Below, piece after piece: positions 24,077 to 32,841 of a stretch of 49,848 bases of DNA. Each line of letters starts with the position of its first letter. Within the stretch, counting starts at the first letter, position 1. The position numbers and the translations under genes were made by a program. The notes under the pieces are model-generated. The model was not told the DNA's origin. It was given only the letters and a program-made list of their open reading frames with translations, and did not search any database. The DNA lies in contig PXQN01000020.1 of NCBI GenBank assembly GCA_003021305.1, positions 1-49,848 on the forward strand. Direction: 5' to 3'. Source of the stretch: Halobacteriales archaeon QH_10_67_22. GTDB taxonomy: Archaea; Halobacteriota; Halobacteria; Halobacteriales; Haloarculaceae.

Positions 24077-27000
24077 ATGACACGCCCTACCGACAAGCTC
24101 CGCGGTGTAGCGCTCGCGGCGGTCGTCCTCGTGTCGGTGTTCGCCGGCACCGTCGCGTTCGCAGGGACGGCCGGCGCAGCCAACGCCGAACCCACGCTCC
24201 TGAAAGCCGTCGAGGACGGCCAGGACGACGGCAGCGGCGACGAGGAGATCACAGTTGTGTTCGACGACCAGGTGGTCGCCGCAGGAACGACCGACAGCCT
24301 CGAGAATGCCGGTGACGGCTTTTTCACGCTCAGCGTCGAGCGAGCCGGCACTGGCACCACCAGCGAGGTCCCGGTCGAGGCGAGTGCGATCACGCCCGCC
24401 GCCGAAGGGGACGGAACTGGGGGCAGTCCCACCGGAGAGTACGCCCGCTACGAGATCGACCTCACCGCCGTCGACGGGTTGGACGCGACGGATTACACGC
24501 CCGCCGACCAGGTCCGCCTCACCGTCGGTGACGTCGAACCCGCTTCGGCGTCGCCGGGCGAGTACACCGCCGACCCCGGAACCGTACCGGTCGACCTGAC
24601 GACCAAGAAGATAGTCGAGGGCACCGCCGCGCATGCCTCCCCGCGCTCACCGCTCCGAACCTACCAGGGCGAGCAGGTCCTGTTCGAGACGGCCGCGAGC
24701 GGTGACGACACTGACGTCGTCGTCTCGAACGTCAACACGGGGTCGGTCGTTCTCGACGGGACCACCGGGCGCAACAGCGAGGAACTCGTCCTCGACACCG
24801 CGCGTCTCGACCCGGGCACATACGAACTGGTCTTCGAGGATTCCGGCGACAGACAGTACGTCTCCGTCAGCCCGCTGGGGCTCTCGGCGTCGATTCGCCC
24901 CGACGGGGCGACCTTCGACGCCGACGAGAACGAGACGTTCGCACTCTCGGGATCTGCAGTCCGTGGCGACAAGAACGACCGGACGCTCGAAGTCGCCTAT
25001 GCCGTCGAAGGCAACGACAGCAGACACGGCCGCCTGGGGTACTCGGGCTCGGCGACGTTCTCGGAGGAGTTCGACTTCGGCGGGGACCTGAGCGCCAACG
25101 GGAGCGACGACAGCGACTACACGGTGACCGTCACCGACATCGAAACCGGCATCGAGGTGACCGCTGGCGAGTTCACCGTCGCGGCGTTTCCGTCGGCCGA
25201 CGCGGCGTCGTTCGACGAATCACCGGTCGAGAACCGCGGCGACGTCGTCGAGATCCCGGTCGACCTGGACGGGAGCGAGGCCGGCGCACAGGCGACCGTC
25301 GCTATCGGTACCAGGGGCGAGACCAACTACGTGACGAACGTCACAGTCGAGGACGTCGACGGTGACGGTGAGGTGGTTCTGGAGTTCAACACCTTCCTGG
25401 CCGGCGCCTCGGCGGCCGCCGACGGCTGGGCGGAGACTCCCGAGAACGCGGCCTGGAACGGGACCGAGGAGATGCGCGCGGTCAGAGACCGGATCGTCAC
25501 AGCACAGGACGACGACCAGGTCGTGTCCTGGCGGGGCGAACGCGGCGAGTTCGTCGGGGACTTCCGGGCCGCGGTCAACGAGTCGACGGCCCTCCCCGAC
25601 GCGGACGCCGCCAACCCGTTCAAAGCGGCGAAAGTGGCGACTGTCGACGCCGGGTCGTACGACCTCTCGGTCGTCGCCAACGACGCCGGCGACCTCGACG
25701 GTGGGGTCAACTTCACCGACGACGGCCGCATTCCCGACGACGTGGACCTGCTGGCGCTGCGACCGCGCTCGACCGACGGATCGACGGTTCGGGTCGTACC
25801 GGCGGACTTCGAGGGCGACGTGGACTTCGAGTTCGTCGACGAGAACCTCGATTCGAACAGCGACGGGGTCGACGGGAACTTCACGGTGTCGGACCTGGCC
25901 AGCGCGGACGAACTCGTCGTCCACCAGGTGTCGGCCAGTGGCGTCGAGGGACCGGTCGTCAACCGCTCGTCTACTCGGGGCGTCAACGCCACTGTCGCGT
26001 TCCTGCGCGAACTGAACGGGTCCGCGACCGGCCCCGGCTTCGACCCCGAACTCAACGCGTTCAACGCCAGCGTCCGCGAGACGGACCTCGGACCGAACGA
26101 GGGACGCGACCGGTTCGCCCTCGGGACGGACAACTTCGAGTTGATCCCCGACCCCGACAACGACACCTACTACATGGTCGTCGACCTGGCCGCCGTCGAG
26201 GCGGACCTGGAAGACGGACAGGACTGGACGGCCGGGTTCGGGTTCGAACGCTACGACGCCGTCGGTCCAGTCATCGGCGTCGAAGGCGACGGGGTCTCCG
26301 AGTCGACCTGGACCTACCGCGACCCGGACGCGACCCTCGAGAGGACCCTCGACGGGGTCGTCCTCCTGCGTGCGATAGACCGCCAGCTCGTCGCCGGCGA
26401 GACCACGGTCGCACCGGGGACGGAACTGACGGTCCGCGTCCGGAGCACCGACGACGACGGGGCCTTTTTCGAGACGGTCGACGCTCGCGTCGAGCCCGGC
26501 CGGACGTTCGGGCCGACGACGGACGCCTTCGCAGACGACCGGCCCGGGACCGACTTCACCGCGGAGGTCTACCGCGGGGGCGATCCGATCAGCGACGAGT
26601 TCGACGGCCGACTGGTCGCCGCGGCGACGGGCGAGATCAACGTCACGGCCCAGGCGCTGCGGGACTCCGAGCGACAGGAGGTCGTCGTCGACTCGGTCAC
26701 GCTCTCGGAGGGCGGGTTCGTCGCCGTCCGCGCGGGCAACGCCACCGAACCGGTCGTCGGCACCAGCGAGAAACTCGCCCCCGGCTCACACGAGAACGTC
26801 CGGATCGACGTCGAACCGCCCATCGACGGGTCGACCACCGTGATAGCGATCGCCCATCTCGACACCGACCGCGACAACCGCTATGCCTTCGAGCGCGGGT
26901 CGCTCCGTGACCGCCCGTACGTGACTGACGGCGTCCCGGTCGCAGACAGGGCCTCGGTCGGGGTCGAGACGCCGACCCCCACGGTCACCGAGACGCCGAC

Positions 27001-27229
27001 CCCGACACCGGGACCCGACGGTTCGTCCGGAGGAGCGACGACGCCCACGCCGGAAGCGACGTCGATGGCGGGAGACACGCCGACGAGTCCGACCGCGGCC
27101 AGCACCGCGCCCGAACAGGTGACCGACACCGACGCGACGACTGCGAGCGACGGCCCCGGGTTCGGCGTGCTCGCCGTTTTCCTCGCGCTGGTGGCCGCTG
27201 CGTTACTCGCCGTTCGTCGGCGAGAGTGA
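24077..27229 (+). CDS. S-layer-like surface glycoprotein with PGF-CTERM anchor (BGTF-type)
   Basis: 1050 residues. The N-terminal signal (KLRGVALAAVVLVSVFAGTVAF then AGTAGAANA) resembles that of haloarchaeal S-layer glycoproteins. The body is acidic and beta-rich, with many N-glycosylation sequons (for example NGS, NVT, NES, NFT, NRS, NAS). About residues 955-1025 are a Thr/Pro/Ser-rich stalk, likely O-glycosylated. The end GPGFGVLAVFLALVAAALLA plus VRRRE is a PGF-CTERM sorting signal, cut and lipid-anchored by archaeosortase ArtA. Start at 24077 because it begins the signal peptide. Could be the main S-layer protein or a paralogue. Confidence 0.85.
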   Translation: MTRPTDKLRGVALAAVVLVSVFAGTVAFAGTAGAANAEPTLLKAVEDGQDDGSGDEEITVVFDDQVVAAGTTDSLENAGDGFFTLSVERAGTGTTSEVPVEASAITPAAEGDGTGGSPTGEYARYEIDLTAVDGLDATDYTPADQVRLTVGDVEPASASPGEYTADPGTVPVDLTTKKIVEGTAAHASPRSPLRTYQGEQVLFETAASGDDTDVVVSNVNTGSVVLDGTTGRNSEELVLDTARLDPGTYELVFEDSGDRQYVSVSPLGLSASIRPDGATFDADENETFALSGSAVRGDKNDRTLEVAYAVEGNDSRHGRLGYSGSATFSEEFDFGGDLSANGSDDSDYTVTVTDIETGIEVTAGEFTVAAFPSADAASFDESPVENRGDVVEIPVDLDGSEAGAQATVAIGTRGETNYVTNVTVEDVDGDGEVVLEFNTFLAGASAAADGWAETPENAAWNGTEEMRAVRDRIVTAQDDDQVVSWRGERGEFVGDFRAAVNESTALPDADAANPFKAAKVATVDAGSYDLSVVANDAGDLDGGVNFTDDGRIPDDVDLLALRPRSTDGSTVRVVPADFEGDVDFEFVDENLDSNSDGVDGNFTVSDLASADELVVHQVSASGVEGPVVNRSSTRGVNATVAFLRELNGSATGPGFDPELNAFNASVRETDLGPNEGRDRFALGTDNFELIPDPDNDTYYMVVDLAAVEADLEDGQDWTAGFGFERYDAVGPVIGVEGDGVSESTWTYRDPDATLERTLDGVVLLRAIDRQLVAGETTVAPGTELTVRVRSTDDDGAFFETVDARVEPGRTFGPTTDAFADDRPGTDFTAEVYRGGDPISDEFDGRLVAAATGEINVTAQALRDSERQEVVVDSVTLSEGGFVAVRAGNATEPVVGTSEKLAPGSHENVRIDVEPPIDGSTTVIAIAHLDTDRDNRYAFERGSLRDRPYVTDGVPVADRASVGVETPTPTVTETPTPTPGPDGSSGGATTPTPEATSMAGDTPTSPTAASTAPEQVTDTDATTASDGPGFGVLAVFLALVAAALLAVRRRE

Positions 27230-27260
27230 TGCTGTCGAAGCGGCCGAACGGTTCGGCGGG

Positions 27261-27755
27261 TCAGTCCAGTGCGTCTGCGTACTCGTGGTCCGCGACACGA
27301 GCCTCTGGCCGGTCCCCGTCGAGGAGGATCTGCCAGCCGTCGAGTACGGCCGGATCGTCGAGCGCGTCGGCGAGTGTCGTCCGGACGTCGGTGACGTCGA
27401 CGCCGTAGTAGTCGTCAGGGACGTCGTCGAGATACTGGAGCGCTGTCCGAAAGAGACTCGCCATCCCGTCGTCGTCTTCGAAGTCGTAGTGTTTGTACGC
27501 GCCGGCGGCGACCTGGACCATTCCGTGTAGAAACGCACTCTCGGTCGTCCCTCTCCCGTAATTATACCACTCTGATTCGAAGCAGTCGTGCGATCCGTGG
27601 TACGCCCCGGAGTTGTAGAGGCGGACGCCGTGCACGACCGCCCGTCGAAGGGTCCCGTGTTCCCAGCCGTTCGACTCGCCCTGGTGCCGTTGCCATCCTG
27701 TCGGATCGCCAGACGTCGGTGGGGCGACGTTGGGGTCTTTCGTGTGGTCGTTCAT
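27261..27755 (-). CDS. DUF309 family protein
   Basis: 164 residues. The DUF309 signature is clear: [20 protein letters not shown], then [19 protein letters not shown], with conserved His, Glu and Trp lining a helical bundle pocket. The biochemical role is unknown. The N-terminal 40 residues are polar and variable. The ATG at 27755 is chosen because the frame upstream, though open, is not similar to the family. It is divergent from the thioesterase at 27868. Confidence 0.85.
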   Translation of the reverse strand: MNDHTKDPNVAPPTSGDPTGWQRHQGESNGWEHGTLRRAVVHGVRLYNSGAYHGSHDCFESEWYNYGRGTTESAFLHGMVQVAAGAYKHYDFEDDDGMASLFRTALQYLDDVPDDYYGVDVTDVRTTLADALDDPAVLDGWQILLDGDRPEARVADHEYADALD

Positions 27756-27867
27756 AGCCGTCGTTTGACCGCCGGGTGGGTAATCGGTTCGGTCGGCAAC
27801 CCGCCGACCCCGCGAACGGCCCTTCCCGGTTCGTGTCTGTTTTGTCCGGCCCGCTCGACGGACCAGT

Positions 27868-28269
27868 ATGGACCGTTTCGAGCACGAGGTGTCGGTACGG
27901 TACTCGGACCTGGACACGTACGGCCACGTCAACAACGCCGTCTACGGGACCTACTGCGAGGAGGGCCGCATCGCCTACGCCGCCGAAGTGATAGGCGTCG
28001 AGAGCGTCGACGACTTCCCGGCGGTTGTCGCCTCGCTGGACATCGATTTCCGGGCCGCCGTCGATTCGGCCACGTCCGTTACCGTCAGCGTCTGGACGAC
28101 TGCCGTCGGCGAGACCAGCGTCGAGAACGCATACGAGATAGAACACGAGGGCCGCGTCGTCGCCGAGGCCGAGAGCACGATGGTCGCTATCGACCCCGAG
28201 ACGGGCGAGACCCGGCCGATCCCCGCGGCCTGGCGCGAGCGTCTCGCGGCGTTCGACGGCCTCGACTAG
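27868..28269 (+). CDS. 4-hydroxybenzoyl-CoA-type (YbgC) acyl-CoA thioesterase
   Basis: 133 residues, hotdog fold. The active-site region [25 protein letters not shown] has the catalytic Asp and the HVNNAVY motif of YbgC/4HBT thioesterases. It would hydrolyse short- or aryl-acyl-CoA. It is a different subfamily from the thioesterase at 1177. The stop overlaps the convergent small gene by 4 nt. Substrate unknown. Confidence 0.9.
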   Translation: MDRFEHEVSVRYSDLDTYGHVNNAVYGTYCEEGRIAYAAEVIGVESVDDFPAVVASLDIDFRAAVDSATSVTVSVWTTAVGETSVENAYEIEHEGRVVAEAESTMVAIDPETGETRPIPAAWRERLAAFDGLD

Positions 28270-28541
28270 ACGGAGTCGTCGGGGTCGTGTGAGTCGGCCA
28301 GTCGGCCGGCCGCGTCGGCGTAGCGCTCCCGTGTATCTTCGTCCTCGACGGTGCCGAGGTTGTCGGGGTCGACGTCGACGGCCGCCGTCGTCTCGCGGTC
28401 GTTCGTGAGACTCGTCAGCGCCCGCTCTTTGCGGTAGTAGCGCCGGCCGTCCGGCGTCGCGTACACGAGGATGATGATGTTCTGTTCGTCGTCCGAGTAC
28501 GTCCGGTCGACCAGCCAGACGCGGACCTCGTCGTCGCTCAC
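28266..28541 (-). CDS. Conserved haloarchaeal hypothetical protein
   Basis: 91 residues from a GTG at 28541. The N-terminal half is a beta-strand pattern (VRVWLVDRTYSDDEQNIIIL, VYATPDGRRYYRKERALTS), the C-terminal half an acidic helix (RERYADAAGRLADSHDPDD). The GTG is chosen because SDDEVRVWLV is where similar haloarchaeal proteins appear to begin; the earlier ATG adds a basic stretch with no similarity. No function known. Confidence 0.65.
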   Translation of the reverse strand: MSDDEVRVWLVDRTYSDDEQNIIILVYATPDGRRYYRKERALTSLTNDRETTAAVDVDPDNLGTVEDEDTRERYADAAGRLADSHDPDDSV

Positions 28542-28777
28542 ACCACCGCTTCGCCGGCCCCGACTATACGAGTTGTGACGCGAAACCGGAGCCTTCAACA
28601 AAGGCGAAGCCTTTCGGACGATTCCGTGGCATTCGCCTCGAACCGCCTAAAGGACCACGGGTCCGACCCGACGTCGGTGAGTATCGATCCGTGGTCCAGT
28701 CGCGTCACTTGCCCGGACAACCGGTCGGAGGTTTGAAATCCGAGCCCCGAATGCACACCATAGAGGGTTCAACACTC

Positions 28778-29608
28778 ATGTCTTCCGAGCGACCTCCGGA
28801 CGAGCTTGCGACCACGGCAAAGGAAACAGGGCAGTCGATGTACGGTGGGATGCGACAGACGCTCCTGACGGGAATCACGATCATGGTTCCCCTGATTCTG
28901 ACGCTGTACGTATTCACGGTGGCACTGGATTTCGTCACCAGCGCGCTCACGCCGTTCATAGAGTTGCTGCGGTGGCTCGGGGTGATCAAACGGATTGAGA
29001 GTGTCGAGCTCGTCCTGTTCCTCATCGACCTGGGCATCTACGGACTCGTCGTCGACTTCCTCACTGAACTCATCGTTATCGGGATCCTGTTCGGGATCGT
29101 GTTCTTCCTCGGGACCGTCGGGCGCAACCAGTACGGGGAGCGCCTCATCAGCGTGTTCGACCTCGCCATCGCCTCCATCCCGGGGCTCGGAACTATCTAT
29201 AAGAGCTTCCGGCGCATGGGCGACGTGATGCTCGGCGAGGACGGGGAGAACTTCCAGGAAGTGAAGCTGGTAGAGTGTTTCGGCGACGATGTCTTCGTGC
29301 TCGGGTTCAAGACCAGCGACTCCCCCCCAACCATCGAGGACAGCGCGAACCACGACGAAATGGTGTCGATGTTCCTCCCGCTGGCGCCCAACCCGGTCAC
29401 CGGCGGGTTCCTCACCTACGTCCCGAAGGAAGATGTCCGAGATGTCGACATGACCGTCGAAGAGGGAGTCCGGAGCATCCTCACCAGCGGGGTCGCGACT
29501 GCCCCGGAGCGGGCCGATTCCCGCCAGCTAGGGATGGACGACGTAGAGATCATCGGCGGAGTCGAGTCGCTTACCCCCGGGTCGGACGGCGACGAAGATG
29601 GCACGTGA
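28778..29608 (+). CDS. DUF502 family membrane protein
   Basis: 276 residues. Two or three membrane segments lie at about residues 25-50 (TLLTGITIMVPLILTLYVFT) and 85-115 (LIDLGIYGLVVDFLTELIVI). The DUF502 core follows: PGLGTIYKSFRRMGDVML, then VFVLGFKTS and PNPVTGGFLTYVP. Soluble acidic C-terminus. The role is unknown, though bacterial and plant relatives (LCV-like) are membrane-associated. Start at 28778 rather than 28751 because the TATA-like TTTGAAATC at about 28733 is too close to the latter. tRNA-Leu follows 120 nt later. Confidence 0.85.
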   Translation: MSSERPPDELATTAKETGQSMYGGMRQTLLTGITIMVPLILTLYVFTVALDFVTSALTPFIELLRWLGVIKRIESVELVLFLIDLGIYGLVVDFLTELIVIGILFGIVFFLGTVGRNQYGERLISVFDLAIASIPGLGTIYKSFRRMGDVMLGEDGENFQEVKLVECFGDDVFVLGFKTSDSPPTIEDSANHDEMVSMFLPLAPNPVTGGFLTYVPKEDVRDVDMTVEEGVRSILTSGVATAPERADSRQLGMDDVEIIGGVESLTPGSDGDEDGT

Positions 29609-29697
29609 CCAGCGTCACACGATTTAGTCTGATCGTTTATCGGTTCGACCGCGGGACTGCGACGACGAGGCCCGAACATCACTCAATCCGAAAGGGC

Positions 29698-29703
29698 TTA
29701 TAC
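29698..29703 (+). promoter_or_regulatory. TATA box for tRNA-Leu copy 1
   Basis: TTATAC preceded by CGAAAGGGC, 26-31 nt before the tRNA 5' end. The second tRNA-Leu copy has no such box at the matching position. Confidence 0.5.
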
Positions 29704-29728
29704 GATCATCGAGCAAGCGAACATGCGT

Positions 29729-29812
29729 GCGAGGGTAGCCAAGCCTGGAAACGGCGGCGGACTCAAGATCCGCTCCCGTAGGGGTCCAAGGGTTCAAATC
29801 CCTTCCCTCGCA
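29729..29812 (+). tRNA. tRNA-Leu (anticodon CAA)
   Basis: 84 nt, class II with a long variable arm. Acceptor GCGAGGG/CCCTCGC, discriminator A (the leucine identity base in archaea). The anticodon stem GCGGA/TCCGC holds the loop CTCAAGA, anticodon CAA. The T-stem AAGGG/CCCTT pairs fully. It has its own TATA box. Confidence 0.94.
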
Positions 29813-29892
29813 CTGCAGCGAGGCGCCGGAAGATTCCCCTCAGGGGGCATCTTCCCTCGCAAACTTGCTTCTGGCGACGACAGACCAGTCAC
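29813..29892. other. Sequence after tRNA-Leu with a short repeat of its 3' end
   Basis: An 11-nt string CTTCCCTCGCA, identical to the tRNA 3' end, recurs at about 29850-29860. It could be a trace of an older recombination site. No gene seen. Confidence 0.35.
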
Positions 29893-29976
29893 TCATACGG
29901 TCGGTTGTAAGTCATTTCCGGATTTCGCCGGAACGGGCGGCGAAATACCGGTAAACAGTTACAATCGACCGTATCA
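29893..29976 (+). mobile_element. Palindromic mini-element F (family 3), with TGA target duplication
   Basis: A 78-bp element (29896-29973) has ends TACGGTCG[G/A]TTGTAA in inverted orientation, with imperfect pairing continuing about 38 nt into each arm (shared TTCGCCG). TCA direct repeats flank it. It shares the first eight bases with family 1 but not the interior. Confidence 0.75.
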
Positions 29977-30106
29977 GTCTATACAGCCCAAGCGGGCGCT
30001 TTTATTAGCGGCTGGTGGCGTCGAGACAGTCACCCGGTTAATCAAAACCCAATATTCAGGGAAAAAGTCGGTGAACTATACCGCTCCGGGTCGTGAATTA
30101 AACGCA
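29977..30106. other. Low-GC leader region of the tRNA-flanked islet
   Basis: This 130-bp stretch is clearly richer in A+T than the surrounding genome (for example TTTTATTAGC, CCCAATATTCAGGG, GAATTAAACG). A TATA-like AACTATA at 30074-30080 is placed to serve the ATG at 30107. Confidence 0.45.
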
Positions 30107-31423
30107 ATGGTAACTAGTTCCGCAGACCCGAAAGACCGGCATATCTCGACAGACAAGGAGACGATCCGGGAGTGGGCGGACAGCCACAACGCAGTGCCGG
30201 TGCGGAGAGACTCTGACGGCTCTTTGGACTTCGTCCACGAGTACCGAGTCAGTGCCAAGCACCGCCGACTCGACTGGGACACGTTCAACGACGAACTCGA
30301 ACAGAAGGGGGGTGCCGTCTCCTACCGCGTGGACGGTCTCGGGACCCCGGAAGTGGTGACACACGAACAGGTGGTCGACCGAAGCGACATCGAAGACAAG
30401 CGGATCCGGGACCGACTGGTCGCGGGCGAGACTGTGACGACCACGATCAGAGAGACGAGCGCCGTCGAGACGCCAGTTGTCGAGGAGGCCACCGTCGAGA
30501 GCGAACTCACCGACCGCGAGGTCGTCCACGAGGAACTGCTGGCCACCGACTTCGTGGACCGGACGTTCACAGTGGTCTCGTCGGACGACCCACCGGACGC
30601 TGATATGTTCGACCACGACCGCTACGTCGCCTCACTCGAAGCGTCCGGAAGCGAGCGTGCCAGGCAACTCGAACGGCAGGACTCGGAGGAAAACAACCGG
30701 TCGTGGGTGGCTACCAGCACCAAATCACCGCTCAAGGGAGGCGCGGAGGTCTATATCAGGCACGTCTGGGAGGTCACCCGCAAGGTCACGGAGCGATTCA
30801 CGGTCGAGAGCCGTATTACCGGCACGGACGTCACCGAGGCCGAGACACTGGAGGATTACGACCTCGACGTGACGGGACTACAGCGGTCGATCATCGAGCA
30901 GGGGATGCTTGACACCGACGGCGAACCCGGCGAAGCGACGAGGGACTTCGAGATCGAGTCCGAGCTCGCCGAGGGCAACCGGGTCCACACCCACTTCAAG
31001 CGAACAAGTGTCGTCAAAGACGAGGTGGTCGACCAGGCCCGGGCCTCCTTCGCCGACATCGAGCGCGTAGAGCCCGTGGGGATGGACTTTATAAACTCGA
31101 GGCGCGTCGTCAGCGAAGAGACCACCGAGACGTTGCGTCCGGAGGCCGGAGGGATGGTGCTCACAAACGAAGACGTCGGGAAAGACATCGTAGATTTCAA
31201 CGAGAACACCGTCGGGACAATCGAAAGTATCACCGACGGAGGTCAGACCGCGTACGTCGAACCACACTCGAGTATCACCGACCGGGTCACGTCGGCGCTC
31301 GGCTGGGACGACGACGACAGCCGCGAGATGGAGGTCTACGTCGGCCAGTTCGCAGACGTCACTCGGGAGGAGATCCGGCTGAAAGAACACGAGCAACTCG
31401 CCGAGAACCGACGACCCCGCTGA
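30107..31423 (+). CDS. Hypothetical protein with C-terminal PRC-barrel-like domain
   Basis: 438 residues. The N-terminal third is charged and polar (DKETIREWADSHNAVPVRRD ... FVHEYRVSAKH). The middle has long Glu/Val/Thr beta-repeats, as in stress-type YsnF/DUF2382 proteins. Residues about 375-430 look like a PRC-barrel (LTNEDVGKDIVDFNENTVGT ... GGQTAYVEP). No signal or membrane segment. It is the only gene between the two tRNA-Leu copies. Its leader is A+T-rich, consistent with acquired DNA. The frame is open upstream through the tRNA, but that part cannot be coding. Function unknown; a stress-related role is only a guess. Confidence 0.65.
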   Translation: MVTSSADPKDRHISTDKETIREWADSHNAVPVRRDSDGSLDFVHEYRVSAKHRRLDWDTFNDELEQKGGAVSYRVDGLGTPEVVTHEQVVDRSDIEDKRIRDRLVAGETVTTTIRETSAVETPVVEEATVESELTDREVVHEELLATDFVDRTFTVVSSDDPPDADMFDHDRYVASLEASGSERARQLERQDSEENNRSWVATSTKSPLKGGAEVYIRHVWEVTRKVTERFTVESRITGTDVTEAETLEDYDLDVTGLQRSIIEQGMLDTDGEPGEATRDFEIESELAEGNRVHTHFKRTSVVKDEVVDQARASFADIERVEPVGMDFINSRRVVSEETTETLRPEAGGMVLTNEDVGKDIVDFNENTVGTIESITDGGQTAYVEPHSSITDRVTSALGWDDDDSREMEVYVGQFADVTREEIRLKEHEQLAENRRPR

Positions 31424-31803
31424 GACGACCGGACCAGACCGGTCCCTCTCGCGGTCCGAGTCGATATTTTCACACCGTGACTGCAGTACTCCCCGACCAT
31501 CCCGCTCGTTGGTGCCGACGACACGTATCGAACTACCCCGTGATCTCGTCAGAGAGTGTCATCGGTCACCCCCGAGTGTGTCAGAATTCGTTGACGTGCG
31601 GTTCGTTCGAATCGACACGGTCTGGCGGTGCGGCTAATCGCAAGACATCGGCCGATTCGTCCTGATCAAACTGCCTTGTGACATCGGTCAGATCACCGGT
31701 CGGTCACAGGTCAAATCGATGAAAAGGGATGAAGTGCTCCGACGGCCCATTCGATTGAATACCGGGACCGAAACAGCGCCCCAGACCACCAGAAAGCACG
31801 CGT
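31424..31803. other. 380-bp gene-free stretch before the second tRNA-Leu copy
   Basis: No frame with recognisable similarity, no RNA gene and no palindromic element found. It contains patches of lower GC (TCGATATTTTCACACC; GATGAAAAGGGATGAAG). It is part of the islet bounded by the tRNA copies. Confidence 0.4.
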
Positions 31804-31887
31804 GCGAGGGTAGCCAAGCCTGGAAACGGCGGCGGACTCAAGATCCGCTCCCGTAGGGGTCCGAGGGTTCAAATCCCTTCCCTCGCC
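31804..31887 (+). repeat. Second tRNA-Leu(CAA) copy, probably a non-functional attachment-site remnant
   Basis: 82 of 84 positions equal the tRNA at 29729. One change turns the first T-stem pair into G-U; the other makes the discriminator C instead of A, which leucyl-tRNA synthetase needs. No TATA box is at -30. The inositol-monophosphatase frame continues directly from its 3' end. A direct repeat of a whole tRNA 2075 bp apart is what integration and partial loss of an element would leave. It may be called as a tRNA by automatic tools. Confidence 0.75.
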
Positions 31888-32691
31888 CGTGACGTCGCGG
31901 AGGCAATCCTGGCGGCGGCAGACGAGGCCCGCCAGTCGTTTCGGACGGAGCTGCAGGTAGAGACGAAGGGGGCGAAAGGCGACCTGGTAACCGAGGCCGA
32001 CCGCGACGCACAGCGCCAGGTGATCGCGACGATCCGCGAGGAGTTCCGCTCCGACGCTATCGTCGCCGAGGAAGACGCGCTGCCAGTCGGGACCGGCGAA
32101 GACGAGGGGTTGGCCGCCGAGATCCCGGAGCGGGGGGACGCGTGGGTGGTCGACCCGATCGACGGGACCGCGAACTTCGCACGCGGACTGTCTCTCTGGA
32201 CCACGAGCGTCGCCGCGCTCGTCGACGGGAGCGCGGTCGGGTCGGCGACGTTCCTGCCGGTCCACGGCGACGCGTACGCGGCCGGTCCCGACAGTGCCAT
32301 GCGCAACGGGACGACGCTGGCGGTGAGCGACGAGAGCGACCCGGAGCGCTTCTCCGTGGGGCTGGTCGGCCGGTGGGAGCGCGAGGAGGCCGACGCCTTC
32401 GGCGACATCTGTGCGGCGCTGACGAGACACCTCGGTGACGTTCGACGACTGGGAAGCATGCAGGCGACGCTGGCGCTGGTCGCCGACGGTACGCTCGACG
32501 CCGTCGTCGCGCCCTCGCGAGAGGCCCCCTGGGACACGGTGGCCGGCGTCCACCTCGTCAGGGCCGCCGGCGGTGTCGTCACCGACGTCGACGGCGACCG
32601 CTGGGAACGGGACAGTCAGCGTCTCGTCGCGTCCGGCGACGGGGCCCACGACGCGGTCTGTGAGGCGGTCCGGGCAGGACTTGGCCACTAG
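31888..32691 (+). CDS. Inositol monophosphatase family protein, 5' end truncated at the tRNA-Leu copy
   Basis: About 267 codons. All catalytic motifs are present: metal loop GDLVTEADRDAQ, EED in IVAEEDA, WVVDPIDGTANFARG, and WDTVAGVHLVRAAGG. The family dephosphorylates inositol phosphate, fructose bisphosphate or similar sugars using Mg. Similarity begins at once after the tRNA copy (RDVAEAILAAADEAR). No ATG, GTG or TTG exists in frame between the stop at 31756 and a GTG at 32020. Starting at 32020 would drop the first two helices and the metal loop but keep the other motifs. The natural start was probably lost by recombination at the tRNA. Function is doubtful. Confidence 0.75.
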   Translation, partial: RDVAEAILAAADEARQSFRTELQVETKGAKGDLVTEADRDAQRQVIATIREEFRSDAIVAEEDALPVGTGEDEGLAAEIPERGDAWVVDPIDGTANFARGLSLWTTSVAALVDGSAVGSATFLPVHGDAYAAGPDSAMRNGTTLAVSDESDPERFSVGLVGRWEREEADAFGDICAALTRHLGDVRRLGSMQATLALVADGTLDAVVAPSREAPWDTVAGVHLVRAAGGVVTDVDGDRWERDSQRLVASGDGAHDAVCEAVRAGLGH

Positions 32692-32841
32692 GCACCTGTC
32701 CCGCGCGGGTAGAGCGAGGGGCGTCGGCGCGAGGGCGATCGACAGACGGTCGGGCCAGACTCTCGGGGGCGGCTGCCCGCTCGCCGTACCCGACCGAACG
32801 CGACCGGAAGGCTCAACAGGCCACATCGAGCGTATGCCGAC

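Noticed and set aside
30107-31423. Longer version of the islet protein starting at 29723
   Set aside because: That start would translate the functional tRNA-Leu and element F; the A+T-rich leader and TATA-like box point to 30107.
31804-31887. Second tRNA-Leu as a working tRNA gene
   Set aside because: Wrong discriminator base for leucine, weakened T-stem and no promoter at the usual place; listed as a repeat instead.
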